A stretch of 64,000 nucleotides of DNA from an uncultured Acetatifactor sp. (lineage in GTDB: Bacteria > Bacillota > Clostridia > Lachnospirales > Lachnospiraceae): assembly GCA_934426825.1 (NCBI GenBank), contig CAKRYI010000003.1:62001-126000 (forward strand). The letters run 5' to 3'. The notes under the pieces are model-generated. The model did not search any database. It had not been told where the DNA came from and saw nothing but the letters and a program-made list of their open reading frames with translations. Positions 1 to 9,340 of the stretch are shown here, piece after piece. Within the stretch, counting starts at the first letter, position 1, and every line of letters starts with the position of its first letter. A program made the translations under genes and the position numbers.

Positions 1-159
1 CTGCGTTCCGGTATGGGATATTGCGGTGCACGCAATATTGAGGAGCTGAAGGAGAACGGCAGATTTGTTAAGATTTCCGCTGCCTCCTTAAAAGAGAGCC
101 ATCCTCATGATATTCATATCACCAAGGAAGCTCCAAACTACAGTGTGGATGATAAATAA
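1..159 (+). CDS. guaB: IMP dehydrogenase, C-terminal end (partial)
   Basis: The window opens inside this gene; only the last 52 codons are present. The reading frame starts with LRSGMGYCGA and continues through an ISxASLKESHPHD segment, which matches the C-terminal end of bacterial IMP dehydrogenase, where the Gly-rich loop and final helix close the TIM barrel. The enzyme oxidises IMP to XMP in the first committed step of GMP synthesis. It fits the purine genes 3 kb downstream but is separated from them by its own terminator. The identification rests on a short stretch, so it is good but not absolute. Confidence 0.85.
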   Translation: MRSGMGYCGARNIEELKENGRFVKISAASLKESHPHDIHITKEAPNYSVDDK

Positions 160-184
160 AATACGATAAAATAAATCAATAAAG

Positions 185-227
185 AAAGCGCATTTCTTCC
201 CTGAAGGGAGGATATGCGCTTTTTTTG
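185..227 (+). terminator. Rho-independent terminator after guaB
   Basis: An AAAGCGCAT arm is complementary to ATGCGCTTT further on, with a second inner pairing TTCCCT/AGGGAG, followed by a run of T. It lies 26 bases after the guaB stop and should end that transcript. Confidence 0.85.
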
Positions 228-356
228 TCGAAAATAGGAAAGATTACCCATTAGAAAAATGGATATAAAATGTACAATTTGGGCAAAATATGGTAAACTT
301 TAATGTATATTAGAAAAAAATCTGTAAAAATTACATGAAAAGTAAGAGGAAAGACG

Positions 357-2960
357 GTGCAAAAGGTATCTTATCAAGAATTGATTAACAGAGACGAATT
401 ACAACGTCTGCAAAATGAATTTTCTACGGTGGCGGGAGTGTCACTGTATTGCTTAGATGCTGGCGGAGAACAAATTACAACCTTATCGGGAGAGGAAAGC
501 GATAGCGAAAGGTTACGGGAGTATCTTGCGGAGGGCAACGTACAAGGTCTCTTGGAGAGAGTGGAAGAAGGCTCTTTAGAAGATTTGGCTGTGGAGGAAC
601 TGGAAGGAAACGGTGACCATATTGCCGCCATTGCGGTGCGTGTGGAGGAAACCACGGTTTTTTACTGGGTGATTTATATGCCCGGCGATAAGAAAAATGC
701 CGGACAATTCTATGACATTCTCGATTTGTTAAGGGATTCCAGCTACACATTAATTTCCAACAAAGTATTGTGGTTCAGCGCGGAGGCGGAGAGCAGAAGA
801 AGCAGATTCGCCCAGCAGGAGATGAGCAGGGATTTACACACCGTGGAGGCAACCACGGAGATTGTGCAGCTTTTGGACAGCGACTGGCCTATCGAGTCCA
901 TTATTGATAAATGGCTGGGAATTCTGGGCAATTATCTGAAAGTGGACACCGCACAGGTTTACCAGATTCATCCGGGCAATACGGAGATGGATATTCTCTG
1001 TGAATGGAAAGAGCAGGGACAGGTTCCCTTTTTTGAGAAAACAAAGGATCTGCCGGTGCTGGATATTCTGTGCACGGCTACACCGTTAGTGCTGTCTGTG
1101 GACGGACAGCAGAGCGAATATCAGGAAGCAATGGCGGAACTGGGACTTAAGGCAATTATGATTTTCCCCATTCTGCATCAGGAACATTCCGGCGGCATGG
1201 TGCTTGCCTTAAACCACAGAAACCGGAAATACAACTGGAGTACCTCGGAGATTAAGTTCACAGCGGATGCGGTGAAGGTGCTTAAGAGTATTCTTACCAG
1301 ACGTATCCAGAAAAATTCCATGGCAAGCTCCTATGCGGTCCTGGAGGCAATTCTTGACAATGTCGGCTGGGCAATTTATGTCACGGACAAAAAGACGGGA
1401 GATGTCCTCTTTGCAAACCGGAAATTGCAGAATACCTTTGCCCCGGAACTGCAGAATCACACCTTTCAGGAGTTGATAGACAAAGGCAAGACCGATGGAC
1501 AGCCGGACGGAATGTATGAGATTTTCCATCCGGAACTGGAAAACTGGTACGATTTGGTATACAAGGAAATTTCATGGGTGGACGGCAAGAGAGCCACGCT
1601 GTATTCCCTCTATGATATTACGGACAAGAAGCTGTACCAGAGGAAAATAGAACAGCAGGCGTACACGGATTTCCTCACGGGACTTTACAACCGTATGTGC
1701 TGCGAGAGAGATTTGGCAAGACAGATAGATGAGGCAAAGCGCAACGGTAAAAAGGGTGCGATTTTATATCTGGATTTGGATGATTTCAAGCATATCAACG
1801 ACGGCTTGGGACACCAGTACGGCGATGTACTGCTCAAATCCATTTCCCGCTCTTTGCGGAATGTGGAGGGTATCCAGAATACCTGCTACCGGATGGGCGG
1901 CGATGAATTTGTCATTGTGGTTCCGCCGGCAAATTATCCGGAGTTTGAAAAGATAATCGATGATATACGGCAGATTTTCAGTAAGCCGTGGTACTTAAAG
2001 GACGCTGATTACTACTGCACCACCAGTATCGGTATTGTCACCTTCCCGGACGGCGGAGAGTCCGTGGCGGATTTGGTCAAAAAGGCTGACATTGCCATGT
2101 ACGAGGCGAAAAAGGGAGGCAAAAACCGGGTTTCCACCTATCAGGCAGGCAACGATTCCGCATCCGGCAGACGACTGGATATGGAAAAGAACATGAGAGA
2201 CGCTACGGTGGACGGCTACCGGGAATTTGAGGTATACTACCAGCCGATTATCAATGTGGAGAACGGTGGGAAAAGCTGTGCGGGAGCGGAGGCTTTGATT
2301 CGCTGGAACAGTGAGAAGCTGGGATTTATCCCCCCGTCGGAATTTATTCCGTTAGCGGAATACCTCGGACTGATTAATCCTATCGGCAATTATGTGCTGA
2401 AAGAGGCGTGCGCCCACTGTAAGATGTGGAATGACAACGGACACCCCGACTATAAGGTAAATGTCAACCTGTCCGTGGTACAGCTTTTGCAGGCGGATAT
2501 AGTGGAGATTGTGGAAAAGACCTTACAGGAAACGGGTATCAAGCCCGCCAACCTGACACTGGAAGTTACGGAGAGTCTTGCCATCAACGACATGGAGCGT
2601 ATGAAAGGAATCCTGAACCGGATTAAGACGCTGGGTGTCAAACTGGCGCTGGATGATTTCGGCACCGGTTATTCCTCCCTGAATCATATCAGAGAGATTC
2701 CTTTTGATGTGATAAAGGTGGATCAGAGTTTTGTGAAGGATTTGGCGGAGGATGCATATTCCCAGTCCTTTATCAAGATGATTGCAGAGCTTGGAAAAAC
2801 CATAGGCGTCAGCATCTGTGTGGAGGGAATCGAGACACAGGCACAGTATAAAGTGCTGCGGGGCATGAAGGTCAAATATATTCAGGGTTATTATTTTGAC
2901 CGTCCCATGCAGTGTTATCAGTTTGAGGAAAAGTACGTGAACGGGAATCCTGACCTGTAG
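357..2960 (+). CDS. PocR-GAF-PAS-GGDEF-EAL cyclic-di-GMP enzyme
   Basis: An 867-residue cytoplasmic signalling protein. In order: a PocR-like sensory domain (about 1-130), a GAF-like region (about 165-320), a PAS-like region (about 330-425), a GGDEF domain (about 440-600) with an intact GGDEF signature at 514-518, and an EAL domain with EAL at 645-647. The EAL domain keeps the usual metal and catalytic residues: the N of NLS, the E of VTES, DDFGTGYS, IKVD, VEGIET and QGY. The GGDEF domain lacks the RxxD inhibitory site that normally sits five residues before the signature. Both synthesis and hydrolysis of c-di-GMP are therefore possible; which dominates cannot be read from sequence. Start is GTG at 357, preceded by AGAGGAAAG. 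The gene stands alone, with no transmembrane segment. Confidence 0.9.
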   Translation: MQKVSYQELINRDELQRLQNEFSTVAGVSLYCLDAGGEQITTLSGEESDSERLREYLAEGNVQGLLERVEEGSLEDLAVEELEGNGDHIAAIAVRVEETTVFYWVIYMPGDKKNAGQFYDILDLLRDSSYTLISNKVLWFSAEAESRRSRFAQQEMSRDLHTVEATTEIVQLLDSDWPIESIIDKWLGILGNYLKVDTAQVYQIHPGNTEMDILCEWKEQGQVPFFEKTKDLPVLDILCTATPLVLSVDGQQSEYQEAMAELGLKAIMIFPILHQEHSGGMVLALNHRNRKYNWSTSEIKFTADAVKVLKSILTRRIQKNSMASSYAVLEAILDNVGWAIYVTDKKTGDVLFANRKLQNTFAPELQNHTFQELIDKGKTDGQPDGMYEIFHPELENWYDLVYKEISWVDGKRATLYSLYDITDKKLYQRKIEQQAYTDFLTGLYNRMCCERDLARQIDEAKRNGKKGAILYLDLDDFKHINDGLGHQYGDVLLKSISRSLRNVEGIQNTCYRMGGDEFVIVVPPANYPEFEKIIDDIRQIFSKPWYLKDADYYCTTSIGIVTFPDGGESVADLVKKADIAMYEAKKGGKNRVSTYQAGNDSASGRRLDMEKNMRDATVDGYREFEVYYQPIINVENGGKSCAGAEALIRWNSEKLGFIPPSEFIPLAEYLGLINPIGNYVLKEACAHCKMWNDNGHPDYKVNVNLSVVQLLQADIVEIVEKTLQETGIKPANLTLEVTESLAINDMERMKGILNRIKTLGVKLALDDFGTGYSSLNHIREIPFDVIKVDQSFVKDLAEDAYSQSFIKMIAELGKTIGVSICVEGIETQAQYKVLRGMKVKYIQGYYFDRPMQCYQFEEKYVNGNPDL

Positions 2961-3025
2961 TAAGGAAAAATGTTGAAAAACTGTATAAAAATGCACTGAG
3001 GTATTGCCAAAACAAGGGAAACCAT

Positions 3026-3129
3026 GTAAGATAATTGCAGAAGCTGCACGACTGGCGGAAAACAGGTGACTGTGGTGGGGTAACCCACAGGAAGTGTGGC
3101 ATGATTTGCAAGCCGACCGCCTGGGCACC
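3026..3129 (+). promoter_or_regulatory. ZTP (pfl) riboswitch aptamer
   Basis: The leader carries the two conserved ZTP/ZMP riboswitch blocks: CACGACTGGCGG at 3047-3058 followed by AACAGGTGAC, and the 3' block GCCGACCGCCTGGGCA at about 3112-3127. A helix CTGTGG/CCACAG lies between them. The 3' block is shared with the terminator stem (next entry), the usual ON-switch layout for this class: binding of ZMP/ZTP stabilises the aptamer and prevents termination. The position directly upstream of the enzymes that consume ZMP (AICAR) agrees. Confidence 0.92.
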
Positions 3130-3157
3130 ACTCAAGTGATGTCCGGGTGGTTTTTTG
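3116..3157 (+). terminator. Riboswitch-controlled terminator
   Basis: ACCGCCTGGGCA pairs almost fully with TGTCCGGGTGGT, followed by TTTTTTG. The 5' arm is the conserved 3' half of the ZTP aptamer, so aptamer and terminator are mutually exclusive structures. Confidence 0.88.
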
Positions 3158-3195
3158 TTTTCGATAAAGTCAGCTCTACGCAAGGAGGAAAAAGA

Positions 3196-3903
3196 ATGGT
3201 ATCATTGGAACAGGAACTGAAAAACAACGCATATCCCGGAAGAGGAATTGTCATCGGTAAATCCGCAAACGGACAATATGCAGTGACAGCGTACTTTATT
3301 ATGGGACGCAGCGCAAACAGCCGCAACCGTGTGTTTGTAACGGAAGGAGAGGGTATCCGCACACAGGCATTTGACCCCTCCAAGTTAGAGGATCCCAGCC
3401 TGATTATCTATGCGCCGGTGCGCGTGCTGGGCAATAAGACCATTGTGACAAACGGAGACCAGACCGATACCATTTATGAGGGTATGGATAAGCAGCTCAC
3501 CTTTGAACAGTCTTTGAGAAGCAGGGAATTTGAACCGGATGCACCGAACTACACCCCTCGTATTTCCGGTATTTTACATGTGGAGAACGGAAGTTATAAT
3601 TATGCCATGTCCATTTTAAAGAGCAATCACGGAGATGCGTCTTCCTGCCTCCGTTTTACTTATGCGTATGAAAATCCGCTGCCCGGCGAGGGACGCTTTA
3701 TTCATACTTATATGCACGACGGCAATCCGCTGCCCAGCTTTGAGGGAGAACCCAAGCAGGTGGAAATTCCCGATGATATGGACGCATTTACCGACATGCT
3801 GTGGGATAGTCTGAATGAGGATAACAAAGTTTCCCTGTTTGTGAGATACATAGATATTGCAAGCGGAGAAACACGGACAAAAATCGTGAATAAGAATAAA
3901 TAG
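3196..3903 (+). CDS. IMP cyclohydrolase, PurO-type
   Basis: A 235-residue soluble enzyme of the IMP_cyclohyd family, expected to close FAICAR to IMP, the final step of de novo purine synthesis. Most bacteria use the N-terminal half of bifunctional PurH instead; here the two activities are on separate genes, as is common in Clostridia. The ATG at 3196 is preceded by AAGGAGGAAA and lies just behind the riboswitch terminator; an in-frame ATG at 3094 would begin inside the aptamer and is not credible. The protein contains the family-like segments RGIVIGKSANGQYAVTAYFI and PRISGI. It is followed 16 bases later by the formyltransferase, with which it forms an operon controlled by ZMP/ZTP. Confidence 0.88.
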   Translation: MVSLEQELKNNAYPGRGIVIGKSANGQYAVTAYFIMGRSANSRNRVFVTEGEGIRTQAFDPSKLEDPSLIIYAPVRVLGNKTIVTNGDQTDTIYEGMDKQLTFEQSLRSREFEPDAPNYTPRISGILHVENGSYNYAMSILKSNHGDASSCLRFTYAYENPLPGEGRFIHTYMHDGNPLPSFEGEPKQVEIPDDMDAFTDMLWDSLNEDNKVSLFVRYIDIASGETRTKIVNKNK

Positions 3904-3919
3904 AGAGGACGATAAAATC

Positions 3920-5098
3920 ATGAATGAAATTGAATTAAAATACGGTTGTAACCCGAACCAGAAGCCTTCCAGAATTTATATGGAGGACGGAAGCGACCTG
4001 CCTGTCACCGTGTTAAACGGAAAACCCGGCTATATCAATTTCCTGGATGCTTTCAACGGCTGGCAGCTTGTAAAGGAATTGAAAGAGGCAACGGGACTTC
4101 CCGCAGCCACCTCCTTCAAGCACGTTTCCCCCGCCGGTGCGGCAGTGGGACTTCCCTTGGATGACACTCTGGCAAAGATTTACTGGGTGGACGATTTGGG
4201 AGAGCTTTCCCCTCTTGCCTGTGCCTATGCGAGAGCGAGAGGTGCGGACAGAATGTCCTCCTTCGGTGATTTTATCGCACTGTCAGATGTCTGCGACGCA
4301 GATACCGCCAAGCTGATTAAGAGAGAGGTGTCCGACGGCGTTATCGCTCCCGGTTATACCGACGAAGCGCTGGCAATGCTGAAAGAGAAAAAGAAGGGCG
4401 GCTACAATATTATTCAGATTGACGCCTCCTACACTCCGGCACCGGTTGAGAAAAAGCAGGTGTACGGTATCACCTTTGAGCAGGGAAGAAACGAGTTGGA
4501 TATTAACGGCGATTTGCTGTCCAATATCGTGACAAAGAACAAAGAAATTCCTGAAAAAGCGCTGATTGATATGAAGATTGCGCTGATTACCTTAAAATAT
4601 ACACAGTCCAATTCCGTATGCTATGTAAAGGACGGTCAGGCAATCGGAATCGGAGCCGGTCAGCAGTCCAGAATCCACTGCACCAGACTGGCAGGAAGCA
4701 AGGCGGACAACTGGTTTTTACGTCAGTCTCCGCAGGTAATGGGACTGCAGTTCGTGGACGAATTGGGAAGAGCAAACAGGGACAATGCCATTGATGTTTA
4801 TATGGGCGATGAGTACATGGACGTTCTGGCGGACGGCACATGGGAGACTGTTTTCAAGGTGAAACCTCCGGTATTCACCCGCGAGGAGAAGAGGGCGTGG
4901 CTTGATAAAATGCAGGATGTAACCCTTGGCTCCGACGCATTTTTCCCGTTCTCCGACAACATTGAGCGGGCGCACAAGAGCGGTGTGAAATACATTGCAC
5001 AGCCCGGCGGTTCCGTGCGTGATGACGCGGTTATTGAGTGCTGCGATAAGTATGGAATGGTTATGGCATTTACCGGCATTCGTCTGTTCCATCACTAA
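3920..5098 (+). CDS. purH: AICAR formyltransferase (stand-alone)
   Basis: 392 residues, matching only the AICARFT part of the PurH family. It transfers the formyl group of 10-formyl-tetrahydrofolate to AICAR, giving FAICAR for the cyclohydrolase encoded just upstream. Recognisable segments are ELKYGCNPNQKPSR at the N terminus, TSFKHVSPAGAAVG (the KH pair near the active site), RGADRMSSFGDFIALSD, IGIGAGQQSRIHCTRLA and the C-terminal DAFFPFSDNIERA and YIAQPGGSVRD. The start ATG has AGAGGAC in front. Being a clostridial formyltransferase without the cyclohydrolase half, it is shorter than the roughly 510-residue bifunctional enzyme. The symbol purH is used for the shared domain only. Confidence 0.92.
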   Translation: MNEIELKYGCNPNQKPSRIYMEDGSDLPVTVLNGKPGYINFLDAFNGWQLVKELKEATGLPAATSFKHVSPAGAAVGLPLDDTLAKIYWVDDLGELSPLACAYARARGADRMSSFGDFIALSDVCDADTAKLIKREVSDGVIAPGYTDEALAMLKEKKKGGYNIIQIDASYTPAPVEKKQVYGITFEQGRNELDINGDLLSNIVTKNKEIPEKALIDMKIALITLKYTQSNSVCYVKDGQAIGIGAGQQSRIHCTRLAGSKADNWFLRQSPQVMGLQFVDELGRANRDNAIDVYMGDEYMDVLADGTWETVFKVKPPVFTREEKRAWLDKMQDVTLGSDAFFPFSDNIERAHKSGVKYIAQPGGSVRDDAVIECCDKYGMVMAFTGIRLFHH

Positions 5099-5123
5099 GT
5101 TCGGCATGAAAATAAATAAAGGG

Positions 5124-5153
5124 TCCGGCATTTGCTACATAAATGCCGGATTT
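5124..5153 (+). terminator. Probable terminator after the purine operon
   Basis: A perfect 10-bp stem TCCGGCATTT / AAATGCCGGA with a 7-base loop, 25 bases after the stop. The following T tract is short (TTT then CC), so it may act weakly. Confidence 0.6.
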
Positions 5154-5188
5154 CCTAATTAAGTGTGAAGACTGGGAGAAAATACAGT

Positions 5189-6712
5189 ATGAGACTGGCA
5201 GATTTGGAACGTTTTGAATCAATCACGATACAATGTCATGATAATCCGGATGCGGACGCCATCGGAGCGGGATTCGGGCTGTACGGCTATTTTGAATCCA
5301 AGGGGTGCAATGTGCGCCTGATATACAGCGGAACAAACCGGATTAAAAAATCCAATCTGAAATTATTGATTCGGGAACTGGAGATACCAATTCAGTATGT
5401 TCCGGCAAACGGACAGGAGAAGATAAAGGGTCTGCTTTTGATGGTGGACTGCCAGTACGGTTCCGGCAACGTTACCCGCTTCGAGGCGGATACGGTGGCA
5501 ACCATAGACCACCATCCGTTAGAGAGCAGGGAACAGGAGAGGCTCAGAGTGGAGCAGAACCGGGGCAGCTGTGCCTCTTTAGTGTGGAGCATGCTGCAGG
5601 AGGAAAACTATCCGGTCAACGAAGATGTCCGGATGGGCACGGCACTCTATTACGGATTGTATATGGATACAAACCAGTTCTCGGAGTTGTTTAATCCCCT
5701 TGACATGGATATGCGTGAAGAGGTGGCGGTGGATAAACGCCTTATCATGAGACTGCGCAATTCCAATATTTCCCTGTCCGAACTGGAAATTGCGGGAATC
5801 GCCATGATACGGTACAACTACAATGATGACTACCGTTTTGCCGTCATCCGGTCAAAGCCCTGCGACCCGAATATTTTAGGATTAATCAGTGATTTTCTCC
5901 TGCAGGTGGACGTGGTGGACACCTGCGTGGTATACAATCAGTTGAAAGATGGCTATAAGCTGTCCGTCCGCAGTTGTATCAGAGAGGTAAACGCTAACGA
6001 ACTGGCGGCATATCTGACGGAAGGAATCGGTTCCGGCGGCGGACACAACGAGAAGGCGGGCGGCTTTATCAGCATGAAGCTCTATGAGGAAAAATATCCT
6101 ACCCTGCATTCGGAGGCGTATTTCAACAACCGCATGACGGAATATTTTGATTCCTTTGAAATTTTATCTGCGTCGGAAATGAAAACGGATATTAGTCGGA
6201 TGACGGAGTATGCGAGAGTGAAAGAGCCTATTTTAGTGCTTCGGGTAACGGATGCCGTGAAGCCGGGGGCGAGCTTTTCCGTCCGTACCGGCAAGGAAAA
6301 CCTGGAGAGTGTGGCGTCGGAGGAAATGTACCTTGCAGTCGAGAGGGACGGCGTGGTACACCACATGCTAAGACAGCGTTTTGAGGTTTGTCTGGAGAAC
6401 ACGGGACGGAGAGCGGAAAAGGATTATTTTGAAAATTCCGGCTACATTCCCACAATCAGGGACTGGGCGGAGGACCGCCTGTACCGGCTGGAGGATTACG
6501 CTACCATCTGTATTCCGAAGGATGAGTTCCGCATTTACGCAACACCCTTAGACAGTTATGTAAAGCTGTTCCCGGAGTGGGATGACGATAAGTATATGCT
6601 GGGAAAACCGGGGGACTATCTGGCAGTCAGCGCGGATAACCGGCATAACGCCTTTATCGAACCGGGGGATAAATTTTTAGAACGGTTTCACGAGATTCCG
6701 AAAAGGGATTGA
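5189..6712 (+). CDS. DHH/DHHA1 phosphoesterase
   Basis: 507 residues from the ATG at 5189, which has GGGAG ten bases upstream; a GTG at 5165 in the same frame has no ribosome site. The N-terminal half is a DHH phosphoesterase: HDNPDADAIGAG (motif I), a VDCQ metal motif and TIDHH (the DHH triad). A DHHA1-type glycine motif, GSGGGHNEKAGGF, follows. Proteins of this core degrade oligoribonucleotides (nanoRNA), pAp or cyclic dinucleotides; the exact substrate cannot be told here. The last 160 or so residues form an extra domain ending in a PGDYLAVSADN segment that I cannot assign to a function. It is transcribed alone, or read from the preceding operon if the terminator at 5124 leaks. Confidence 0.8.
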   Translation: MRLADLERFESITIQCHDNPDADAIGAGFGLYGYFESKGCNVRLIYSGTNRIKKSNLKLLIRELEIPIQYVPANGQEKIKGLLLMVDCQYGSGNVTRFEADTVATIDHHPLESREQERLRVEQNRGSCASLVWSMLQEENYPVNEDVRMGTALYYGLYMDTNQFSELFNPLDMDMREEVAVDKRLIMRLRNSNISLSELEIAGIAMIRYNYNDDYRFAVIRSKPCDPNILGLISDFLLQVDVVDTCVVYNQLKDGYKLSVRSCIREVNANELAAYLTEGIGSGGGHNEKAGGFISMKLYEEKYPTLHSEAYFNNRMTEYFDSFEILSASEMKTDISRMTEYARVKEPILVLRVTDAVKPGASFSVRTGKENLESVASEEMYLAVERDGVVHHMLRQRFEVCLENTGRRAEKDYFENSGYIPTIRDWAEDRLYRLEDYATICIPKDEFRIYATPLDSYVKLFPEWDDDKYMLGKPGDYLAVSADNRHNAFIEPGDKFLERFHEIPKRD

Positions 6713-6784
6713 AAAAACAGTTTATTAATTTTTCGCATTGTGTTAAGATAGAAAGATAGAAGAAATGCGAGAGGCGGACGTAGC

Positions 6785-8449
6785 ATGAGCGAGAAAGAAT
6801 CAAAAAATTTTATCGAACAGATTATTGATAAGGATTTGGCGGAGGGTGTGTATGACACCGTGCATACCCGTTTCCCTCCCGAACCCAACGGTTACCTTCA
6901 TATTGGACATGCCAAGAGTATATTGTTAAACTATGGACTGGCACAGGAGTACCACGGAAAGTTCAATATGCGTTTTGATGACACCAACCCTACCAAGGAA
7001 AAGGTAGAGTTTGTGGAATCCATTAAAAAGGATATTCAGTGGCTGGGTGCCGACTGGGAGGACAGGCTGTTTTTTGCCTCCAATTATTTTGACCAGATGT
7101 ATGAGGCGGCAATTAAGTTAATTAAGAAGGGAAAGGCATACGTATCTGACCTGAGTGCGGAGCAGATAAGGGAGTACAGAGGAAGTCTGACAGAACCCGG
7201 CAAGGAGGATCCTTCCTGCAACCGCAGTGTGGAGGAAAACCTTGCTCTTTTCGAGGAGATGAAAGAGGGTAAGTATCAGGACGGAGAGAAGGTGCTCCGT
7301 GCCCGTATTGACATGACATCCCCCAATATCAATATGCGTGATCCGGTTATCTACCGCGTGGCACATATGACGCACCACAACACGGGAGACAAATGGTGTA
7401 TTTACCCCATGTATGACTTTGCGCACCCCATTGAGGATGCGATTGAGGGCATTACCCACTCTATCTGTACGCTGGAGTTTGAGGATCACAGACCTTTATA
7501 CGACTGGGTGGTAAGGGAACTGGAATATCCCCATCCCCCGAAACAGATTGAGTTTTCCAAGCTGTATCTTACCAATGTCGTTACCGGTAAGCGCTACATT
7601 AAGAAACTGGTGGAAGAGAAAATCGTGGACGGCTGGGACGACCCCAGACTGGTGTCCATCGCGGCGCTCAGACGCAGGGGATTTACACCCGAATCCATTA
7701 AGATGTTTGTAGATTTGTGCGGCGTTTCCAAGAGCCAGTCCTCCGTGGACTATGCAATGCTGGAGTATTGTATCCGCGAGGATTTGAAAACAAAGAAACC
7801 CCGTATGATGGCGGTTTTGAATCCGGTGAAGTTGGTCATTGACAACTATCCGGAGGGACAGGTGGAAATGCTGGATATTCCCAACAACTTAGAGAATGAG
7901 TCTTTGGGAAGCCGTCAGGTTCCCTTTGAGAGAGAGCTGTATATTGAGAGCGACGACTTTATGGAGGAACCGGCACGCAAATATTTCCGTATGTTCCCCG
8001 GCAACGAAGTGCGTCTGATGAATGCTTATTTTGTAAAATGTACCGGATGCGTCAAGGACGAAGAAGGCAATGTGGTGGAAGTCCACTGCACCTATGACCC
8101 CGCTTCCAAAGGCGGCAACAGTCCGGACGGCAGAAAGGTAAAAGGTACCATTCACTGGGTGCCCGCAAATCAGTCCATTCCTGCCGAGGTCAGATTGTAT
8201 GAAAATATTATCGATGAGGAAAAGGGCGTTTACAATGAGGACGGAAGTCTGAACCTGAACCCCAATTCCCTCACCGTTTTGAAAGACTGCCGTCTGGAAC
8301 CCGCATTTGCAGGGGCACAGGCATATGACAGCTATCAGTTTGTAAGACAGGGATTTTTCTGTGTGGATGCAAGGGATTCCAAACCGGATGCGCCGGTATT
8401 TAACCGAATCGTATCACTGAAGAGTTCTTACACTCTTCCGAAAGCGTAA
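6785..8449 (+). CDS. glnS: Glutaminyl-tRNA synthetase
   Basis: 554 residues, class I aminoacyl-tRNA synthetase charging tRNA-Gln directly. The N-terminal PPEPNGYLHIGHAKS contains the HIGH signature at 39-42. The second signature, usually VMSKR in bacterial GlnRS, reads VVTGKR at 265-270, so the lysine is kept while the preceding serine is replaced. The segment DGWDDPRLVSIAALRRRGF follows, and the C-terminal anticodon-binding beta-barrels are complete (length is normal). Many Firmicutes make Gln-tRNA through GatCAB instead, so direct charging is a notable trait of this lineage. AGGCGG precedes the ATG. Confidence 0.95.
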   Translation: MSEKESKNFIEQIIDKDLAEGVYDTVHTRFPPEPNGYLHIGHAKSILLNYGLAQEYHGKFNMRFDDTNPTKEKVEFVESIKKDIQWLGADWEDRLFFASNYFDQMYEAAIKLIKKGKAYVSDLSAEQIREYRGSLTEPGKEDPSCNRSVEENLALFEEMKEGKYQDGEKVLRARIDMTSPNINMRDPVIYRVAHMTHHNTGDKWCIYPMYDFAHPIEDAIEGITHSICTLEFEDHRPLYDWVVRELEYPHPPKQIEFSKLYLTNVVTGKRYIKKLVEEKIVDGWDDPRLVSIAALRRRGFTPESIKMFVDLCGVSKSQSSVDYAMLEYCIREDLKTKKPRMMAVLNPVKLVIDNYPEGQVEMLDIPNNLENESLGSRQVPFERELYIESDDFMEEPARKYFRMFPGNEVRLMNAYFVKCTGCVKDEEGNVVEVHCTYDPASKGGNSPDGRKVKGTIHWVPANQSIPAEVRLYENIIDEEKGVYNEDGSLNLNPNSLTVLKDCRLEPAFAGAQAYDSYQFVRQGFFCVDARDSKPDAPVFNRIVSLKSSYTLPKA

Positions 8450-8491
8450 GGATTTGTAATCACCTATGAAGAGAAAAAGGAGATAAAAGCT

Positions 8492-9331
8492 ATGGCAGGT
8501 ATATTGTCGGGTCTGGCAGGACTTGGTTTAAACAATCTGGAAAATATGGAAATTTATGAGAAACCCAAGAGCGATACGGCAGAGCAGAAGGTTGTTGCTA
8601 AGTTAGAGGAAAAAGATTTGATTTACGACAAAACCTTTTCCTGCCCTGTCTGCGGAAAGAATTTCTCGTCCAAAATCATGAAGAGCGGAAAAGCGAAGCT
8701 GATTGGAACAGACCCGGATTTACGCCCCAGATATGACGGTATCGATATGGCTAAGTATGAGGTGGAGATGTGTCCTAACTGCGGATATTCCGCATTATCG
8801 CGCTTTTTCACCGGACTGAGCGGCGGTCAGATTAAGCTGATTCAGGAACATATCAGCAGCAAGGTGCAGCTGCATCCCCATGGCGGCGAGACATATACCT
8901 ATGAGGAGGCAATGGAGCGGTACAAGTTAGCGCTTGCCTGTGCCGTGGTGAAACGTGCCAGAGCCAGTGAAAAGGCTTATATCTGTTTAAAGAGCGGCTG
9001 GTTATTGCGCGGATATGCAGAATACCAGAAGGAGAACGGTCTGGACAATCCCAGTCCCGAAAGCCTGAAGGAAGAGGAGGACGAGTATCTGCTCAATGCC
9101 TATAACGGCTTTGTGGAGGCAAGACAGAACGAATCCTTCCCCATGTGCGGAATGGACGAGGTTACCATTGATTTCCTGTTGGCAGAACTGGCATATCGTT
9201 TTAAAAAATATGATGTGGCAAGCCGGATGGTGGCTTCCATTCTTACCTCTGTGTCTGCAAATGCGAGAACAAAGGACAAGGCAAGGGATTTGAAGGACAG
9301 AATTCTTGCGGATTTGAAAAAGAAACAGTGA
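8492..9331 (+). CDS. DUF2225 family protein with zinc-ribbon cysteines
   Basis: 279 residues. The N-terminal third holds two CxxC pairs, CPVCGKNF and CPNCGYSA, separated by about 45 residues, which together form the DUF2225 zinc-binding signature (with the KLIGTDPDLRPRYDGID segment between). The rest is helical and TPR-like, with VKRARASEKAYICLKSGWLLRG and a second helical pair near the end. No enzymatic motif is visible. The ATG at 8492 is preceded by AAAAAGGAG. The MocR regulator starts nine bases after its stop, so the two are probably co-transcribed. Function is unknown. Confidence 0.8.
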   Translation: MAGILSGLAGLGLNNLENMEIYEKPKSDTAEQKVVAKLEEKDLIYDKTFSCPVCGKNFSSKIMKSGKAKLIGTDPDLRPRYDGIDMAKYEVEMCPNCGYSALSRFFTGLSGGQIKLIQEHISSKVQLHPHGGETYTYEEAMERYKLALACAVVKRARASEKAYICLKSGWLLRGYAEYQKENGLDNPSPESLKEEEDEYLLNAYNGFVEARQNESFPMCGMDEVTIDFLLAELAYRFKKYDVASRMVASILTSVSANARTKDKARDLKDRILADLKKKQ

Positions 9332-9340
9332 GAAACACAA

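Noticed and set aside
3094..3195. In-frame extension of the cyclohydrolase start
   Set aside because: It would begin inside the ZTP aptamer and run through the terminator; the ATG at 3196 has a perfect ribosome site.
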